Numbered from the stretch's first letter, positions 1-10,384 are shown. The stretch: 64,000 bases of DNA from Sarcophilus harrisii (GCF_902635505.1 NC_045432.1:5887275-5951274); one strand, 5' to 3'. Program-made: numbers and translations. Notes: generated by a model not told the origin, from the letters alone.

Positions 1-520
1 ACAAGGTTAAATCCTTCTGAGGTTGAGGCTACAACAGCCCTGTGGGGATAGGGGCCCCCCAGTTCCAAAGCCCATTCGGGACTCCTGCTCCAGTGAAATA
101 CCGTCTAGTCTCAGAATATGGTATCTCCTCCAAAAGGGGTGGAAGAGATTTAAATGGACCTGGGTACAACCTCCCTATGTTACAGATGAGAAAACTGAGA
201 GACAAAAAACTTGCACCTGTCAATTATATCTAGATTCCCTTCATTCAGCAAACATTTTAAGAGCTTGGGGTTTTTGTGCTCTGCCCTGGGGACTCCAAGC
301 TAAAAAGGGGACAATCTTGGTCCTGGAGAAGCTTCCTTTCTCTTTCTGTCTCAGTGCCCTAGAAACCTGTAGGTCTGTTTTTAATCTTTTCTAATAAGAG
401 TGTTTCAATATAATTGACTTCCTTGCAGTTCTATATCTTGTACTTTGTGCCTTTAAGAACATTGTTTGGAGGAAGGTTGAAAAAAATCTCATTGATTAAG
501 GTCAACAAACTGCGTGTCGG
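1..520. other. Gene-free DNA with weak old SINE/L2 remnants
   Basis: No coding frame here resembles a known protein. Around 140-235 there is a CORE-SINE-like stretch (cagatgagaaaactgagaga) and around 240-300 a worn L2-3'-end-like stretch (attcagcaaacattttaag, then a stretch like the L2 tail). Both are too decayed to bound. Confidence 0.4.
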
Positions 521-715
521 TAATTGTACTAATTACAGGAGGTGCTGTTGTTCACTCGTGTCCAACTCTTCCCATCCCGTTTGGAGTTTTCTTGGCAAAG
601 ATACTTGGAGAGGTTTGTCTTTTCTTTCTCCAGTTCATTTTTACAGAAGGGAAAATTGAGGCAAAAAGGGTAAAGTGACTTTCACCAGACTGCCCAAGGG
701 GCCAGGACACACCAA
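521..715 (-). mobile_element. CORE-SINE with RTE-like tail, antisense
   Basis: Read on the minus strand this is the 3' two-thirds of a marsupial tRNA-derived CORE-SINE: a CORE region (cagtttcc / tgtaaaatgaactggag type), then the tail 'agtatctttgccaagaaaac' and a 'gacacgagtgaac' end. The plus strand starts with the tail (ttcactcgtgtccaactctt). The tRNA-like head is missing or unrecognisable beyond about 715. Confidence 0.75.
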
Positions 716-739
716 AGGGCCAGGATCCCTGAATTAGGA

Positions 740-1400
740 GAGACAACACGAATTCAGGCAAATATTTTACAAGTAGAGAATGGAAGGGGAAAAGGAGAGA
801 CCAGACAGTGGGCCCCAAGCACATTGAAAGAGGAGAGGATACAAATGGCCAAGGCATGAGGGAAGGCTGGAGGAAGGCGGTGAATGCCAGGCTGCAGCTT
901 GGGAAAAGATAATGAATCCAAGAAACAAGGAGAAGGAGGCAATAGCAAACACTTGCAGTTTGGCCATCGAGTAGTCCCAGGGTTGTTTGAAACAGAGCTG
1001 GCACATGGCTGGGACGGCCATGAAGGAAGACTATGGAAGCTGGGGGGAGACAGCGAGTGGCCTGCAGGTGCTAAGAAGCCATGGGAAGGGCGTGAGTGAA
1101 GTGATCAGATTGTGAGTGACTGACGGGATCAGACGTGGGCTTGAAGAGGATGATTTCAGGCCTCCCAGTGGGAAGGCTGGATTAGAGAAGAGGAGAGCTG
1201 GGAGGCAGAAGATTAATGGGGAAGGGATTCCAATAATCCAAGGGAGAAAAGTGAGCAGAAAGAAGAGGCTGGATGTCAGAGAGCTTGTGGAGGGACAAGG
1301 GACAAGATGCAAAAATGAATTGGATGCTGGGGCTGAGTGTCAAAGGTGATGGTGAGATGTCAAATCTGAGTGACAGGGAGGTTTCTGACACTTTTTGACC
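740..1400 (-). mobile_element. Possible L2 LINE remnant, antisense (degraded)
   Basis: The purine-rich plus strand carries phrases seen in antisense L2 (gaggatgatttcag, ggaaggctggattagag, ccaataatccaagggag). The minus-strand frames here have no conserved reverse-transcriptase motif that I can read. I see no gene in it. Confidence 0.4.
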
Positions 1401-1605
1401 CCACAAAACGTTCATGAAAGATGAGAAGCACAATCGCATTGCTTCAAGCAAGCAAGAGAAATCCAATGTTGTATATGCATACCTAGCAAATAAGTAGCAA
1501 AGCTCATTTTATCCAAACAATTCATGACTCCGTAAGCCGGTGTTAAATAAGATGAAGTGATCATGAGAACATTAAGCTTGGGAATGGAGATGTTCACAAA
1601 ATGCC

Positions 1606-1622
1606 TCTTTTTTTCTTTTTAG
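1606..1622 (+). promoter_or_regulatory. Candidate 3' splice site upstream of OR gene A
   Basis: A 15-base pyrimidine tract ends in AG at 1621-1622, about 410 bases before the OR start. OR genes usually have a coding exon preceded by one or more short noncoding exons, so this is a plausible acceptor for the coding exon. No branch point or upstream exon was verified. Confidence 0.35.
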
Positions 1623-2015
1623 GCTGCTCCTTTTTCAGGTCTTGCTGAAAAGAAATGGAAAAAATATTCCTGTCCTGTGGGTGGCTACAGATCGCAGGTT
1701 CTCAAGAACATCGGGGATCACCCTTGGGAACGATACACCACTACAAAGTGAAGAGGAAAGCATGTTTTGGAAACCTAGGTGTCCAAATAACAATCTGACA
1801 TCAACTGATATTTAGAAAAAAAATGACTCAATCACTCTCCATGAGATCCACTACTGCCAATTTCACAGCCCTGCAGATCCCTGAGAAACATTGATGGAAA
1901 TCTGTATCATACAAGAGACCATTTGGCAAACTGCCATTTGGGGATCTGAGCACCTTGGCTATTTCTAAAGCACTGTGATGTCCTGGTGTGCCCTCCCCCC
2001 TGCACTCACCTTCCC

Positions 2016-2033
2016 ATGGATGCTATGAAATGA
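2016..2033 (+). promoter_or_regulatory. Five-codon upstream ORF overlapping the OR gene A start
   Basis: ATG GAT GCT ATG AAA TGA begins at 2016, in a different frame from the receptor. Its TGA stop (2031-2033) overlaps the receptor ATG (2030-2032) in an ATGA arrangement. The uORF start has C at -3 and G at +4 (weak to moderate context); the receptor start has G at -3. Such an overlap could let ribosomes reinitiate, if the mRNA leader includes this segment. Confidence 0.45.
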
Positions 2034-2983
2034 ATTATCAAGAGACTGTCAACCACAGCAAGGTGACCGAGTTCATTCTTGTGGGTCTTTCCCAACAGCC
2101 TGCATCTCAGATTGCCCTCTTCTGGACACTCTTAATTGTCTACTTGGTGACACTCCTTGGGAACAGCGCCATCATAGTTGCTGTGTGGGGTGAGCCTCAG
2201 CTTCATACACCCATGTATTTCTTCCTTAGTAATTTATCCTTTCTGGATCTTCTCTTCTCCACAAGCACAGTTCCCCTCATCATGATGAATGCCTTATGGG
2301 ATTTCCCTACTATCTCCTACAATGACTGCTTTACCCAGCTTGCTTTCAGAGCATTCTTGGCACTGACTGAATGCTTCCTCCTCGCCATCATGGCGTACGA
2401 CCGCTTTGTGGCAATCTCAACCCCCCTGCGCTATTCTGTGATCATGAATGTTCGAGTGTGCCGGGGACTGGCCTCAGCTTCCTGGACAGTGGCACTCCTG
2501 GTAACAGTTATTCCAGTTCTGACAGTGCCTGTGAGTTTCTGTGGGAGAAATGCCATTAACCACTTCTCCTGTGAAGTCCAAGCCATTTTCAAATTGCTCT
2601 GCTCGGACACTACCCTGCTGGAGAGTCTGATGATGGCTTCTGCTACCATCTCCATGCCGGTGCCTTTGGCTTTCATCTTGACTTCCCACCTGCGCATTCT
2701 TGTAGCGGTCTTCAGAATTCGCCCCACAAAGGCGAGGCTCAAAGCTTTTTCCACCTGTGGCTCCCACTTGACCACAGTCGTCATCTACTTTGGGACACTC
2801 ATCTATGTTTATTTGAAGCCTCAGAATAAAGAATCTCAAGATCAAGACAAAATCTTCTCGATATTTTATGCAGCGGTGACTCCTATGTTAAATCCCCTTA
2901 TTTATACTTTAAGAAACAAAGACATGAAATCTGCTCTCAGGAAAGCCACCTTAAGGACAAAATCTTGGTGGAAGATCTCATAA
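2030..2983 (+). CDS. Olfactory receptor, class II, OR2/OR13-like (317 aa), OR gene A
   Basis: Seven-transmembrane odorant receptor of the rhodopsin family; it would couple to Golf in the cilia of olfactory neurons. The frame is open and intact at the family's usual length. Landmarks: N-glycosylation site N8-H-S; TM1 GN at 44-45; PMYFF at 61-65 and SNLSFLD at 67-73; C100, pairing with C181 or nearby C171/C191 in the extracellular loops; MAYDRF at 121-126; KAFSTCGSH at 238-246; PMLNPLIY at 285-292 followed by TLRN. The open frame extends 14 codons upstream to a GTG, but the first in-frame ATG is at 2030 and gives a standard N-terminus. Best resemblance by eye is to OR13/OR2S (EFILVGL, AIFKLLC, VPLAFI, LKPQNKES). 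Odd points: DRF and S130 where DRY and C are usual. A second family assignment is possible. Confidence 0.93.
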   Translation: MNYQETVNHSKVTEFILVGLSQQPASQIALFWTLLIVYLVTLLGNSAIIVAVWGEPQLHTPMYFFLSNLSFLDLLFSTSTVPLIMMNALWDFPTISYNDCFTQLAFRAFLALTECFLLAIMAYDRFVAISTPLRYSVIMNVRVCRGLASASWTVALLVTVIPVLTVPVSFCGRNAINHFSCEVQAIFKLLCSDTTLLESLMMASATISMPVPLAFILTSHLRILVAVFRIRPTKARLKAFSTCGSHLTTVVIYFGTLIYVYLKPQNKESQDQDKIFSIFYAAVTPMLNPLIYTLRNKDMKSALRKATLRTKSWWKIS

Positions 2984-3404
2984 CGATGTTCTCCATTGGA
3001 CAGGCTAATAGGAATTTGGAGCTGGCTGTGTTGGGCTTGATTGTAGCATTGAACTCGATGAGTTACTGGGTCATGAGATACTCATCTAATCTTGTAAAAA
3101 AATCTTTTCAGCGCATTAGTAGTGAAATCAGAACTATGAGGAGATATGGATGCACAAGATAACCCTTATCTTCCAGGTGGTTCCAATCCAATGTCAGGGC
3201 TGGGTGGGAAAGTGGACAGAGCCTAGAAATCAGGAAGATCCATGGGTGATTTATGCCTCAGACACACTTCAGCTAGGTGGTCTTTAAGGTCCCTCACACT
3301 GCTAAATGTCTGACTCTATGTCCTTGGACACGGAGAAGCATACGCTGATGTAGTAAGGGGAGTGAAGGAGAACCGAATAAACAGGTAGAATTATCATTTT
3401 TTCT
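2984..3404 (+). other. 3' flank of OR gene A with SINE remnant and poly(A) signal
   Basis: A worn CORE-SINE-like segment lies at about 3200-3325 (tggacagagcctag, cagctaggtggtc). AATAAA at 3376-3381, 393 bases past the stop codon, is the first canonical poly(A) signal downstream and a reasonable end for the OR transcript; a weak T-rich stretch follows. Usage is inferred, not shown. Confidence 0.4.
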
Positions 3405-4015
3405 ATTGTTTCAGCTTACCCATGAGCAATTTATATTTCTCTGATTTTTTTTAGATCTTTTTAAAATCGATTTTGTAATTGTTTTCAAATAGTCCCTGTG
3501 TGTGTGTTAGTAGGTACACTTTCAAATGCTTTATATTGTCTATAATTATTTTAAATCATAGGTCTCTATCTTTTACTGCTTATTTTGTTGGCAATATATA
3601 GAAATGCTGATGATTTATGGATGTCATTTTTATATCCTGTAACTTCGCTACAATTTTTCATTGTTTCAACTAGTTTTTAGTTGATTCTCTAGGGTTTTCT
3701 AAATATATCTGCATAGCATTTGCGAATTTTTTCCTTGTTGCTTATCTTTATTCCTTCATTTTTTTGTTGCTTTATTACTATCACTAGCATTTCTAGTACA
3801 GTATTGAACAATGGCAGTGATAATAGCATTCTTGCTTCATCCTTGATTTTATTGAGAAGACTTCTAGCTTATTTCCATTACAGATAATGCTTGCTGATGG
3901 CTTTTGATAGATCCTTCTTCCTATTTTAAGGAATGTCCCATTTATCCCCATGCTCTCTAATGTTTTTAGTAGAAAGCATTGGCATAAATAGAGTCTTTCT
4001 TAGAATGATAAGTGA
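3405..4015 (-). mobile_element. LINE-1 ORF2 fragment (endonuclease/RT part), antisense
   Basis: The T-rich plus strand matches the antisense of mammalian L1 ORF2 (ttggcaatatatagaaatgc, gatgatttatggatgtca, ttttagttgattctctaggg, agtattgaacaatggcagtg). It is interrupted in all frames and lacks both L1 ends. An old, inactive copy. Confidence 0.75.
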
Positions 4016-4145
4016 GATTTTTTTTTTAAATCAAGAAACATTAAATACTTTGCAGGCTGTAAAGGAGGCAAGAATATGTCTTTGATATTGTTCTCAAAGA
4101 ACTTTGAATTTAATTGAGTACAGGGAAGGAACAGTTATAGGAACC

Positions 4146-4335
4146 CAGACAGATAATTGGAAGGGACTTCCTAGATTATCTGGTCCAACTCTTCCTTAAA
4201 GAGGGAAGTGCCTTAGGTACTAAGGTTCAGGAACCAAAGTGATCTGCTTAATACCATGAAAGTATCAGAAGCAGGAATGAACTCAGGGCTTCTGACCAGG
4301 GGAAGGGCTCTCCCTCTTGTGCTATTCCCCAGGCT
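4146..4335 (+). mobile_element. CORE-SINE (MAR1/MIR-like), plus strand
   Basis: The order of phrases fits a marsupial CORE-SINE: 'attggaagggacttcctaga', 'tctggtccaactcttcctt', then 'cagaagcaggaatgaactca' and 'gggcttctgacc'. The tRNA head is missing. Degraded. Confidence 0.65.
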
Positions 4336-4680
4336 ATTCTCAGAAAAGTACATAAATAATTATGATACATGAAAATGTTTGAGTGAGTGGGAGAAAGTGG
4401 CTCAGGACAAGGACTAGGGGGAATTGGAGGAGAGGAATCACATTCAGCTGGATGAGTTATGTGTGGAGCAGGTGAGACAAAGCTTCATGCCCCATTTCCC
4501 ACTGTGAACCCTGATTTTGGATTTTTCTGGTCCCTTCCATCATGCCTTCCTTTTCCATCATTGGGAAATCTCATTGTGCTGGAAGATTGAAACTGCCTGT
4601 CCCTCACATCTCATCAATCCTTCCTTCTGAATAGACCCTTTGAGTGGTGGAGTGGTCAGAAGCTCCAAGACCTTTATTTA
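4336..4680. other. Unassigned gene-free DNA
   Basis: I see no gene, no clear repeat end and no regulatory signal in this stretch. Confidence 0.3.
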
Positions 4681-4682
4681 AA

Positions 4683-5275
4683 GACAGGGACATCATATAA
4701 ATATTATGGAATATTACTGTTCTGTAAGAAATGACCAACAGGATGATTTCAGAAAGGCCTGGAGAGACTTACACGAACTGATGCTGAGGGAAATGAGCAG
4801 GACCAGGAGATCATTATATACTTCAACAACAAGACTATATGATGACCAGTTCTGATGGACCTGGCCATCCTCAGCAGTGAGCTCAACCAAATCCTTTCCA
4901 ATGGAGCAGTAATGAACTGAACCAACTACGCCCAGAGAAAGAACTCTGGGTGATGACTAAAAACCATTACATTGAATTCTCAATCCCTATATTTATGCCC
5001 ACCTGCATTTTTGATTTCCTTCACAAGCTAATTGTACAATATTTCAGAGTCTGATTCTTTTTGTACAGCAGAATAACGGTTTGCTCATGTATACTTATTG
5101 TGTATCTAATTTATATTTTAATGTATTTAACATCTACTGGTCATCCTGCCATCTAGGGGAGGGGGTGGGGGGTAAGAGGGGAAAAATTGGAACAAGAGGT
5201 TTGGCAATTGTTAATGCTGTAAAGTTACCCATGCATATAACTTGTAAATAATAGGCTATTAAATTAAAAAAAAAA
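4683..5275 (+). mobile_element. LINE-1 3' end (5'-truncated), plus strand
   Basis: Starts inside the last codons of L1 ORF2 (frame reading MEYYCSVRNDQQ-type; here atggaatattactgttctgt), runs through the 3' UTR (ctggccatcctcagcagtg; gccatctaggggagggggtg) and ends in AATTAAA plus an A tail at 5262-5275. The same ORF2 C-terminus occurs at 11827-12186 and 27903-28145. Typical truncated L1 insertion; no clean target duplication was found. Confidence 0.85.
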
Positions 5276-5429
5276 TACTTAAGGTCATGGGAACACTGGA
5301 GAAAAACATGTGAGAATTCTTTTTGCAGAAAACTACTATGAATGTTTTTAATTTATGATTAGAAAAAAAATAAAGAGAGGGACATCAATTGGCTTTATTT
5401 CCCATTTACTAGCAGCCACCCTTCTCTTG

Positions 5430-5805
5430 GGCTTCTCTGGACCTTTCCATCCTGCCCCTCTTGTGCCAGACACCTTCTCTGCCACTCCCCCTTCTTCAGC
5501 TTCTTTTTATGTGTTATCCTCCCTCTTTCAGAGGACACCTGTTTGCCTCAGTTTCCTCATGTGTCAAATGATCCAGAGAAAGCAACAGCACACTACTTCT
5601 GTATCTTTGCCAAGAATACCTCAAATGGAGCCATGAAGAGTCAGAGAAGACTGAAAAATGACTGAATGACTTCCCCCTTTACATGTAAGCTATTTATGGG
5701 CAGGGACTATCTTTGTTTTTATCTGGTTTTGGATCCTTAATGATCAGCACAGTGCCTGGCACAGAATAGATTCATAATAACTGTTAATTGACTAATTAAA
5801 TGAGG
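5430..5805 (+). mobile_element. L2 LINE 3' end split by a SINE
   Basis: The left part (cttcttcagcttctttttat) and right part (gggcagggactatctttg; agcacagtgcctggcacaga) are consecutive pieces of an L2 3' end. They are separated by the SINE at about 5525-5668. Similar bases flank the SINE (ctccctcttt and ttccccctttt-like), consistent with a worn target duplication. Confidence 0.65.
5525..5668 (+). mobile_element. CORE-SINE with RTE-like tail, 5'-truncated
   Basis: Contains the CORE end (cctcagtttcctcatgtgtc) and the RTE-like tail (tatctttgccaagaatacct, gaagagtcagagaagactga). The head is absent. It sits inside an L2 3' end. Confidence 0.75.
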
Positions 5806-5811
5806 TGGTAT

Positions 5812-6363
5812 TGTTGAGGTGTAGACCAAATGTTGAGGTCTAGATTTGGGGTACCTAAATGAAATTAGGGTTTAGTTAAGGTCTAGTGGCAGGTTTGGGG
5901 TACAGGGAGTCAAACAGAGTTCCCCTGCAACCCCCTTGGATTCGGCGCAAGGATACGGCGGTATATGAGGTCTAGTAGCGGCCCAGAATTCCCAATAAAA
6001 GCATTTATTGGGCCAGAGAGCTAGATTGATAAAAGAGGTTTATTACTGAGTTTAGAAGTAGGAGATAGGTGAAGGTAGAGATAAGGAGGGCACCGGACAG
6101 AGGGGCCAGTGGACAGAGGGTCCTCACATGGCTGGCATGTTTGGAATCTCTGCAAAGAGGGGTTCCCATGGGGCCCCTTTTAAGTCGGAGACTTAGCTCG
6201 AGGGGCTTTGGGGTGTAGCCCCAAAGTTGGCTCAGATCCGGGTGGGGCTGGGACAGGTCCAGATCTTCTACTGGAATTCAAAGGGACCAGGATTTGTGAG
6301 TCAAAGGGTAATTTACATTAACTAGGGGGTTGGGAATCAAAGATTGGAATCTTTCCCGCATCA
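5812..6363 (-). mobile_element. Solo LTR, gammaretrovirus-like, 552 bp
   Basis: Begins TGTTGAGG and ends CGCATCA, and is flanked by a 4-bp duplication GTAT (5808-5811 and 6364-6367), as class I ERVs make. Minus-strand orientation is favoured: a TATA-like cttaaaagggg is followed about 130-180 bases later by AATAAA signals. One of these lies in a 9-bp perfect hairpin (arms 5991-5999 and 6004-6012). No internal region is present, so this is a recombined solo LTR. Confidence 0.75.
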
Positions 6364-6386
6364 GTATCTGAAATGGCCTAGAAGGA

Positions 6387-6432
6387 ATGAATAAATATAT
6401 GAGGCATTTATTAAGCACTTACTATGTGCTGA
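6387..6432 (-). mobile_element. L2 3'-terminal fragment, antisense
   Basis: 'gaggcatttattaagcactt' and 'actatgtgctgatg' are the antisense of the L2 3' tail. Very short. Confidence 0.55.
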
Positions 6433-6798
6433 TGTGGAACCACTGGCCAGAGCTAAGGACTTTGGTGACAAGGATTTTCCTTCAGTAGCTGTGGCTGTAC
6501 TACTCACAGGGGTAGTGGCCAAGCTGCCTCTGCCTCTCCACAGGGGCTGTTCCTTCCACAGAAGGATAACTGAGGGAACTGGTCTGGAAACATGGCTACT
6601 TCCAAGGCTCTTGGGTTCAGGGCTCTGGGCTGTTTCTATCAGGGCTCAAGGGGTCGAAGGGTATTGGTACTGATTTGCCTTTGCCTGGCACATGCAGCCT
6701 TCTGTCTGATCCTTAGGATTCCCTACTTCTTCACCTAGGCTGTCTTACCTGCTTTGGGTGTGAAAGGAGGGATTTGGAGTGGGAATGATGAATGTAAA
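6433..6798. other. Unassigned gene-free DNA
   Basis: A 79-codon open frame at 6434-6673 has no recognisable domain and no homology I can name; I treat it as chance. I see nothing else here. Confidence 0.3.
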
Positions 6799-7337
6799 TG
6801 ATGAGGCTAGTGGTCCAGAATCGGGGTGGGAAATCCCCTCTGGTCAGCGCAGGTACAATGGGAAAGAATTTGCAAACCTTCAAAGTCTGTATAGCAAAAG
6901 GGAATTTTATTGTTCACTAGTGGGTAAGATCCTGCCAGGGAAATAACAAAGGTTATCACTGAGAAGAGGGTATCTTTACAGCGGGCAAGACTCCAGACAG
7001 ACAGCTTTGCCAAGAAGAGAGCCAAGAAGGCAAGCATAATCCTGCTTCGGACTTCGGCAAAGATTTGGAGTTCAGAGTAGTCTTTTGTTATCAGTCTGAG
7101 GCTGGAGCTTCAATCAATGCCCCGGGTCTAGATTTCCAGTTGAAAAGAGAGTACTTATCTTGCAGTTTCCAGCCACTCTTAGGATTATCAGGCAGAGATC
7201 TCCAACTGAATAAAATTACTTAATTTGGGCAGGGTGTTGTCTGGGAAGGTATGCTTTTCCCTGGGGAGAGCTGGAGATCCCAATCACCCTTCTTTTACAG
7301 ATTAAAGGGGACACAGTTTCAGGGGTCACCCCCATCA
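6799..7337 (-). mobile_element. LTR-element remnant (LTR-like, about 540 bp), antisense
   Basis: The ends fit an LTR (TGATGAGG ... CCCCATCA). The minus strand carries gtgaacaataaaattcc, an AATAAA-type signal in the expected place. Phrases such as 'tatcactgagaagagggtat' and 'cagacagctttgccaagaag' recur in the LTR region at 19450-19545, so the two are related. The exact left end is uncertain and no target duplication was seen. Confidence 0.55.
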
Positions 7338-7814
7338 GGAGTCCACTACTAGTTGGGGTATAACATGAACAAAGGTCTAGAGGTGAGAGAGTAGAATAAG
7401 AGTATGGGCCAAGGTCATTTTTGAGTATGTGAAGACAATGATGACAGAAGGCTGAAAGGCTAGCTTGGCAGGTCTTAAATGATCAGGACTCCATACTTGA
7501 TTCAGCAGGCTCCAAATGTATGTGGGTAAAATAATGATATGTTATGAGTAGTATGTTCGAAAGAATACTCGGGAAGTGGTGAAAAATGGACACAATAGCC
7601 TGCAAAATGACCGATGTAAAAGGCACCAAAGTGGATACTGCATAGTAATTAAGATTCTGCTAATTTAATAAAGCTCTTAAGTGAGGATTAGCTAACATCA
7701 AAGATATTTTGCAAAAGGCTTCAGCTGACTCCTCCATTTGCAGCCAGTTTATTGTAGATCAATTCTTGCTTACTTTAGCCACTGTAGGATAGCTCATTAA
7801 CTATCCTAAACTGT
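7338..7814. other. Unassigned gene-free DNA
   Basis: No gene or clearly bounded repeat. Some purine-rich stretches at 7340-7520 faintly resemble antisense L2. Confidence 0.3.
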
Positions 7815-8224
7815 ATCATTGAATAAGTATTTATTAAGCACCTACTATATGCAAAGCCCTGAGCTAAACTTTGGGGATACAAAACAATCTATTCCCTGAA
7901 GGAGTTTATAATCTAATGGGGAAGACCACATGCAAACATATATACATACCGACAGCAAGTTGTGTACAGAATAAAGAGTAGATAATTAACAAAGGGAAGG
8001 AACCGGGATTAGGGCTGGGGAAGGCTTTCTCTAGAAGGTGGGATTTAGCTAACTCTTAAAGGAAATCAGGGAGGTCAACAGGCAGAGATAAAGGGGAAGA
8101 GTATTCTAGGCATAAAGAGCAGCCAGAGAAAATGCCTAGAATAAAGAAAGGCTTTGAATGGCAAATTGAACATTTTGTATTTGATCTTGGAGGTGCTAGC
8201 CAGCCACAGGAGCTTACTGAGTGC

Positions 8225-8344
8225 TCTTTCTCTCTCTCTCTGTGTCTCTCCGTCCTTTTTTGTCTCCCTCTTCATCTCCATCTTCCTCTCCCTCCTTCTC
8301 CCTCCCTCCTTCTCTCCCTCCCTCTCGCTCTTGCTCTCTCACTC
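8225..8344. repeat. TC/TCCC-rich microsatellite inside L2
   Basis: About 120 bases of tctctc- and ctccctcc-type repeats lie between two L2 phrases that are adjacent in other copies (ggagcttactgag and aatcagacctataa). It makes several unrelated open frames rich in Ser/Leu or Glu/Arg; none is a gene. Confidence 0.85.
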
Positions 8345-8611
8345 TGTATGAAACATAATCAGACCTATAATTTAGGAAAATCACTTTGGTGACTGAATGG
8401 GGAATGGATTGGAATGAAGAGAGACTTAGAGCAGACTGACCCACCAGCAGGCTACTGCAGAAAGTGGGGGGATGAGGGCTTGTACCATGGTGGGGGCAGT
8501 GTCAGAGGAGAGGGACATATTCAAGAAATATTGCAAAAGCGATCAACATATCAACAGATTGAACGGAGAAGAGAAATCGGGGATGATGAAGAATCCCAAA
8601 TGGCTTCTAGG

Positions 8612-9140
8612 TGTAATGGTGGAGAAACTGAGGCAAGACAGAGATTGGTTTTTTATATTCTGTGGACAATTTAGACTAGCTGGCTGCATGGGACTCTCAG
8701 TGCAGTGCTCAGTCATGCAGCAGTGAGCAAATAATGCAGGAAACCTTTATGGGGTTTTGGCTATTGGAAAAACAAAGGCAGGGGGGCAAGAACGCTGGGG
8801 GAGCAGACAAGCCATAATTCCAGGAAAGGATCATAACTTAGGCCTGACAGGATAAGGGGAAGGGGGGTAAGGACACTGAGTGAGCGGACAAAATAAGAAC
8901 GTCAAGGGCAGGAGACAACGAGGCGAGGGGCAATACTCAGAGGAGGAATTATCCCAGCAAACATTTGAGATAAAGCACTTGGAGTTTTATGATTTAGTGG
9001 TATGTAAGGCTTCGCTTCTTTTCTGACTCGATTCTCTCAGTCCTAATGGCAAGGAAGGGGGGTGGCGGCCATAATAATTTTATTCAGGGCATAGCATAAT
9101 AATTTTAATAATTCAGGGCATGGCAATTCAGGGCATAACA
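8612..9140 (-). mobile_element. Solo LTR in L2, 529 bp, antisense
   Basis: TGTAATGG ... CATAACA flanked by a 4-bp duplication TAGG (8608-8611 and 9141-9144). The L2 sequence is continuous once it is removed. Its first about 40 bases match the reverse complement of the end of the LTR at 9527-10081, so both share R/U5 sequence, in opposite orientation. Confidence 0.75.
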
Positions 9141-9526
9141 TAGGTAGCAAGCCTAAGGGACTGAGAAGATGCTATTGTTCTTGATGGTAATGGGGAAGGT
9201 GAACGAGGAGAATTTAGAGGAAAGATATTGTGTACAATTTGGGACCTAATGAGTTTAAGCTGCCCACTGAGTATCCAATTCCAGATGTCCAAAAGGCAGT
9301 TGGGAATGTTGACTGGAGATCAAGAGATAAGTAAGGGCAAGACAGGTAGATTTAAGAATCATAGCAAAGAGATGATCATTAAATCCATGGGAGCTGATGA
9401 GATCACTAAGTGAAGAATATAAAGGGAGGAGAGAAGAAAACCCAGGACAAAACCCTGAAGGATGCCTTTTTCAAAGCTGTCATGTGGAGAGGAAAAAGAC
9501 TAAAAAGGTTTGACAGGTAGGAGGGT

Positions 9527-10081
9527 TGTGCCTCAGTTTCCCTAATTGTGCTGGTCAGTTTCCCTAAATTGTTCTGCCTCAGTTTCCCTAATTGTTTTGT
9601 CTCCGTTTCCCCAATTGTTCTGCCTCGGTTTCTGTGAATGGTTCTGCCTCAGTTCCCCCCACCCCCCCTCAGGTTCATTAAGACTGATATAACTCAGGGC
9701 TACTTGCTCTAGGTTATAAATTGTCAATGTGTAAACTCAAGATAAGGGGGAGTTCAGACTTCCTGGCTCTCTACCCCCCTTTGTCATTGTTCTTCTTTAT
9801 CCCAACTTACCAGAATGTCTGGTGCTTCCCCACACCCTGTCAGAACCGGATTGATAGTCTGTTCCTGCTCTCTATGCTCTGACTCTACTCCTGCCTCGGT
9901 CTACCCCTGTAGCTGAGCCACCTGCATATATGTCATTGAGAACTCACATTTGCTGCTGGATGCTATGGACATCAGCTCTGGGGGCATCATGCCCCCAGCA
10001 CAATCTCTCCCTCTCAGAAATCCAAATAAATTATTAAAAAAACTCTAATCTCTATCTTGCCTCGGTTTCTCCAGCATTACA
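9527..10081 (+). mobile_element. LTR in L2, about 555 bp, sense
   Basis: Starts TGTGCCTCAG, ends CAGCATTACA, and has an AATAAA signal about 55 bases before its end (near 10024). The left part holds several copies of a 'ctcagtttccctaattgt'-type motif (9531-9660). It interrupts the L2 between 'gacaggtaggagg' and 'gaagaaccc'. I could not see a clean target duplication. Confidence 0.7.
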
Positions 10082-10384
10082 GAAGAACCCGATGAGAGCC
10101 GAACTCACCAGAAAAACTAGAAAGAAATGAACCTCAAGCAGGAAAGGGTGCTTAACGATGTAAAAGGAGGAAGTGGGGTCAAGGAGAATAAGGGTTGGGA
10201 AAAGGCCATGGGATTTTGCAACTAAGAGATCATTAGTAACTTTGGAGAGAGTAATTTTGGTGGAATGATAAGGTCTGAAGCCAGTTTATAAGGAGTTAAG
10301 AAGAGAATGACAAGAGAGAAAAATGGAGACACCTGTTGTAGATGGTCTTCCTGAGTTTAGCCACAAAGGGAAAAAGAGACATAG

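Noticed and set aside
1988-2029. Fourteen extra N-terminal codons for OR gene A, starting at GTG
   Set aside because: A GTG start is not expected for a vertebrate OR; the first ATG at 2030 gives a normal N-terminus and length.
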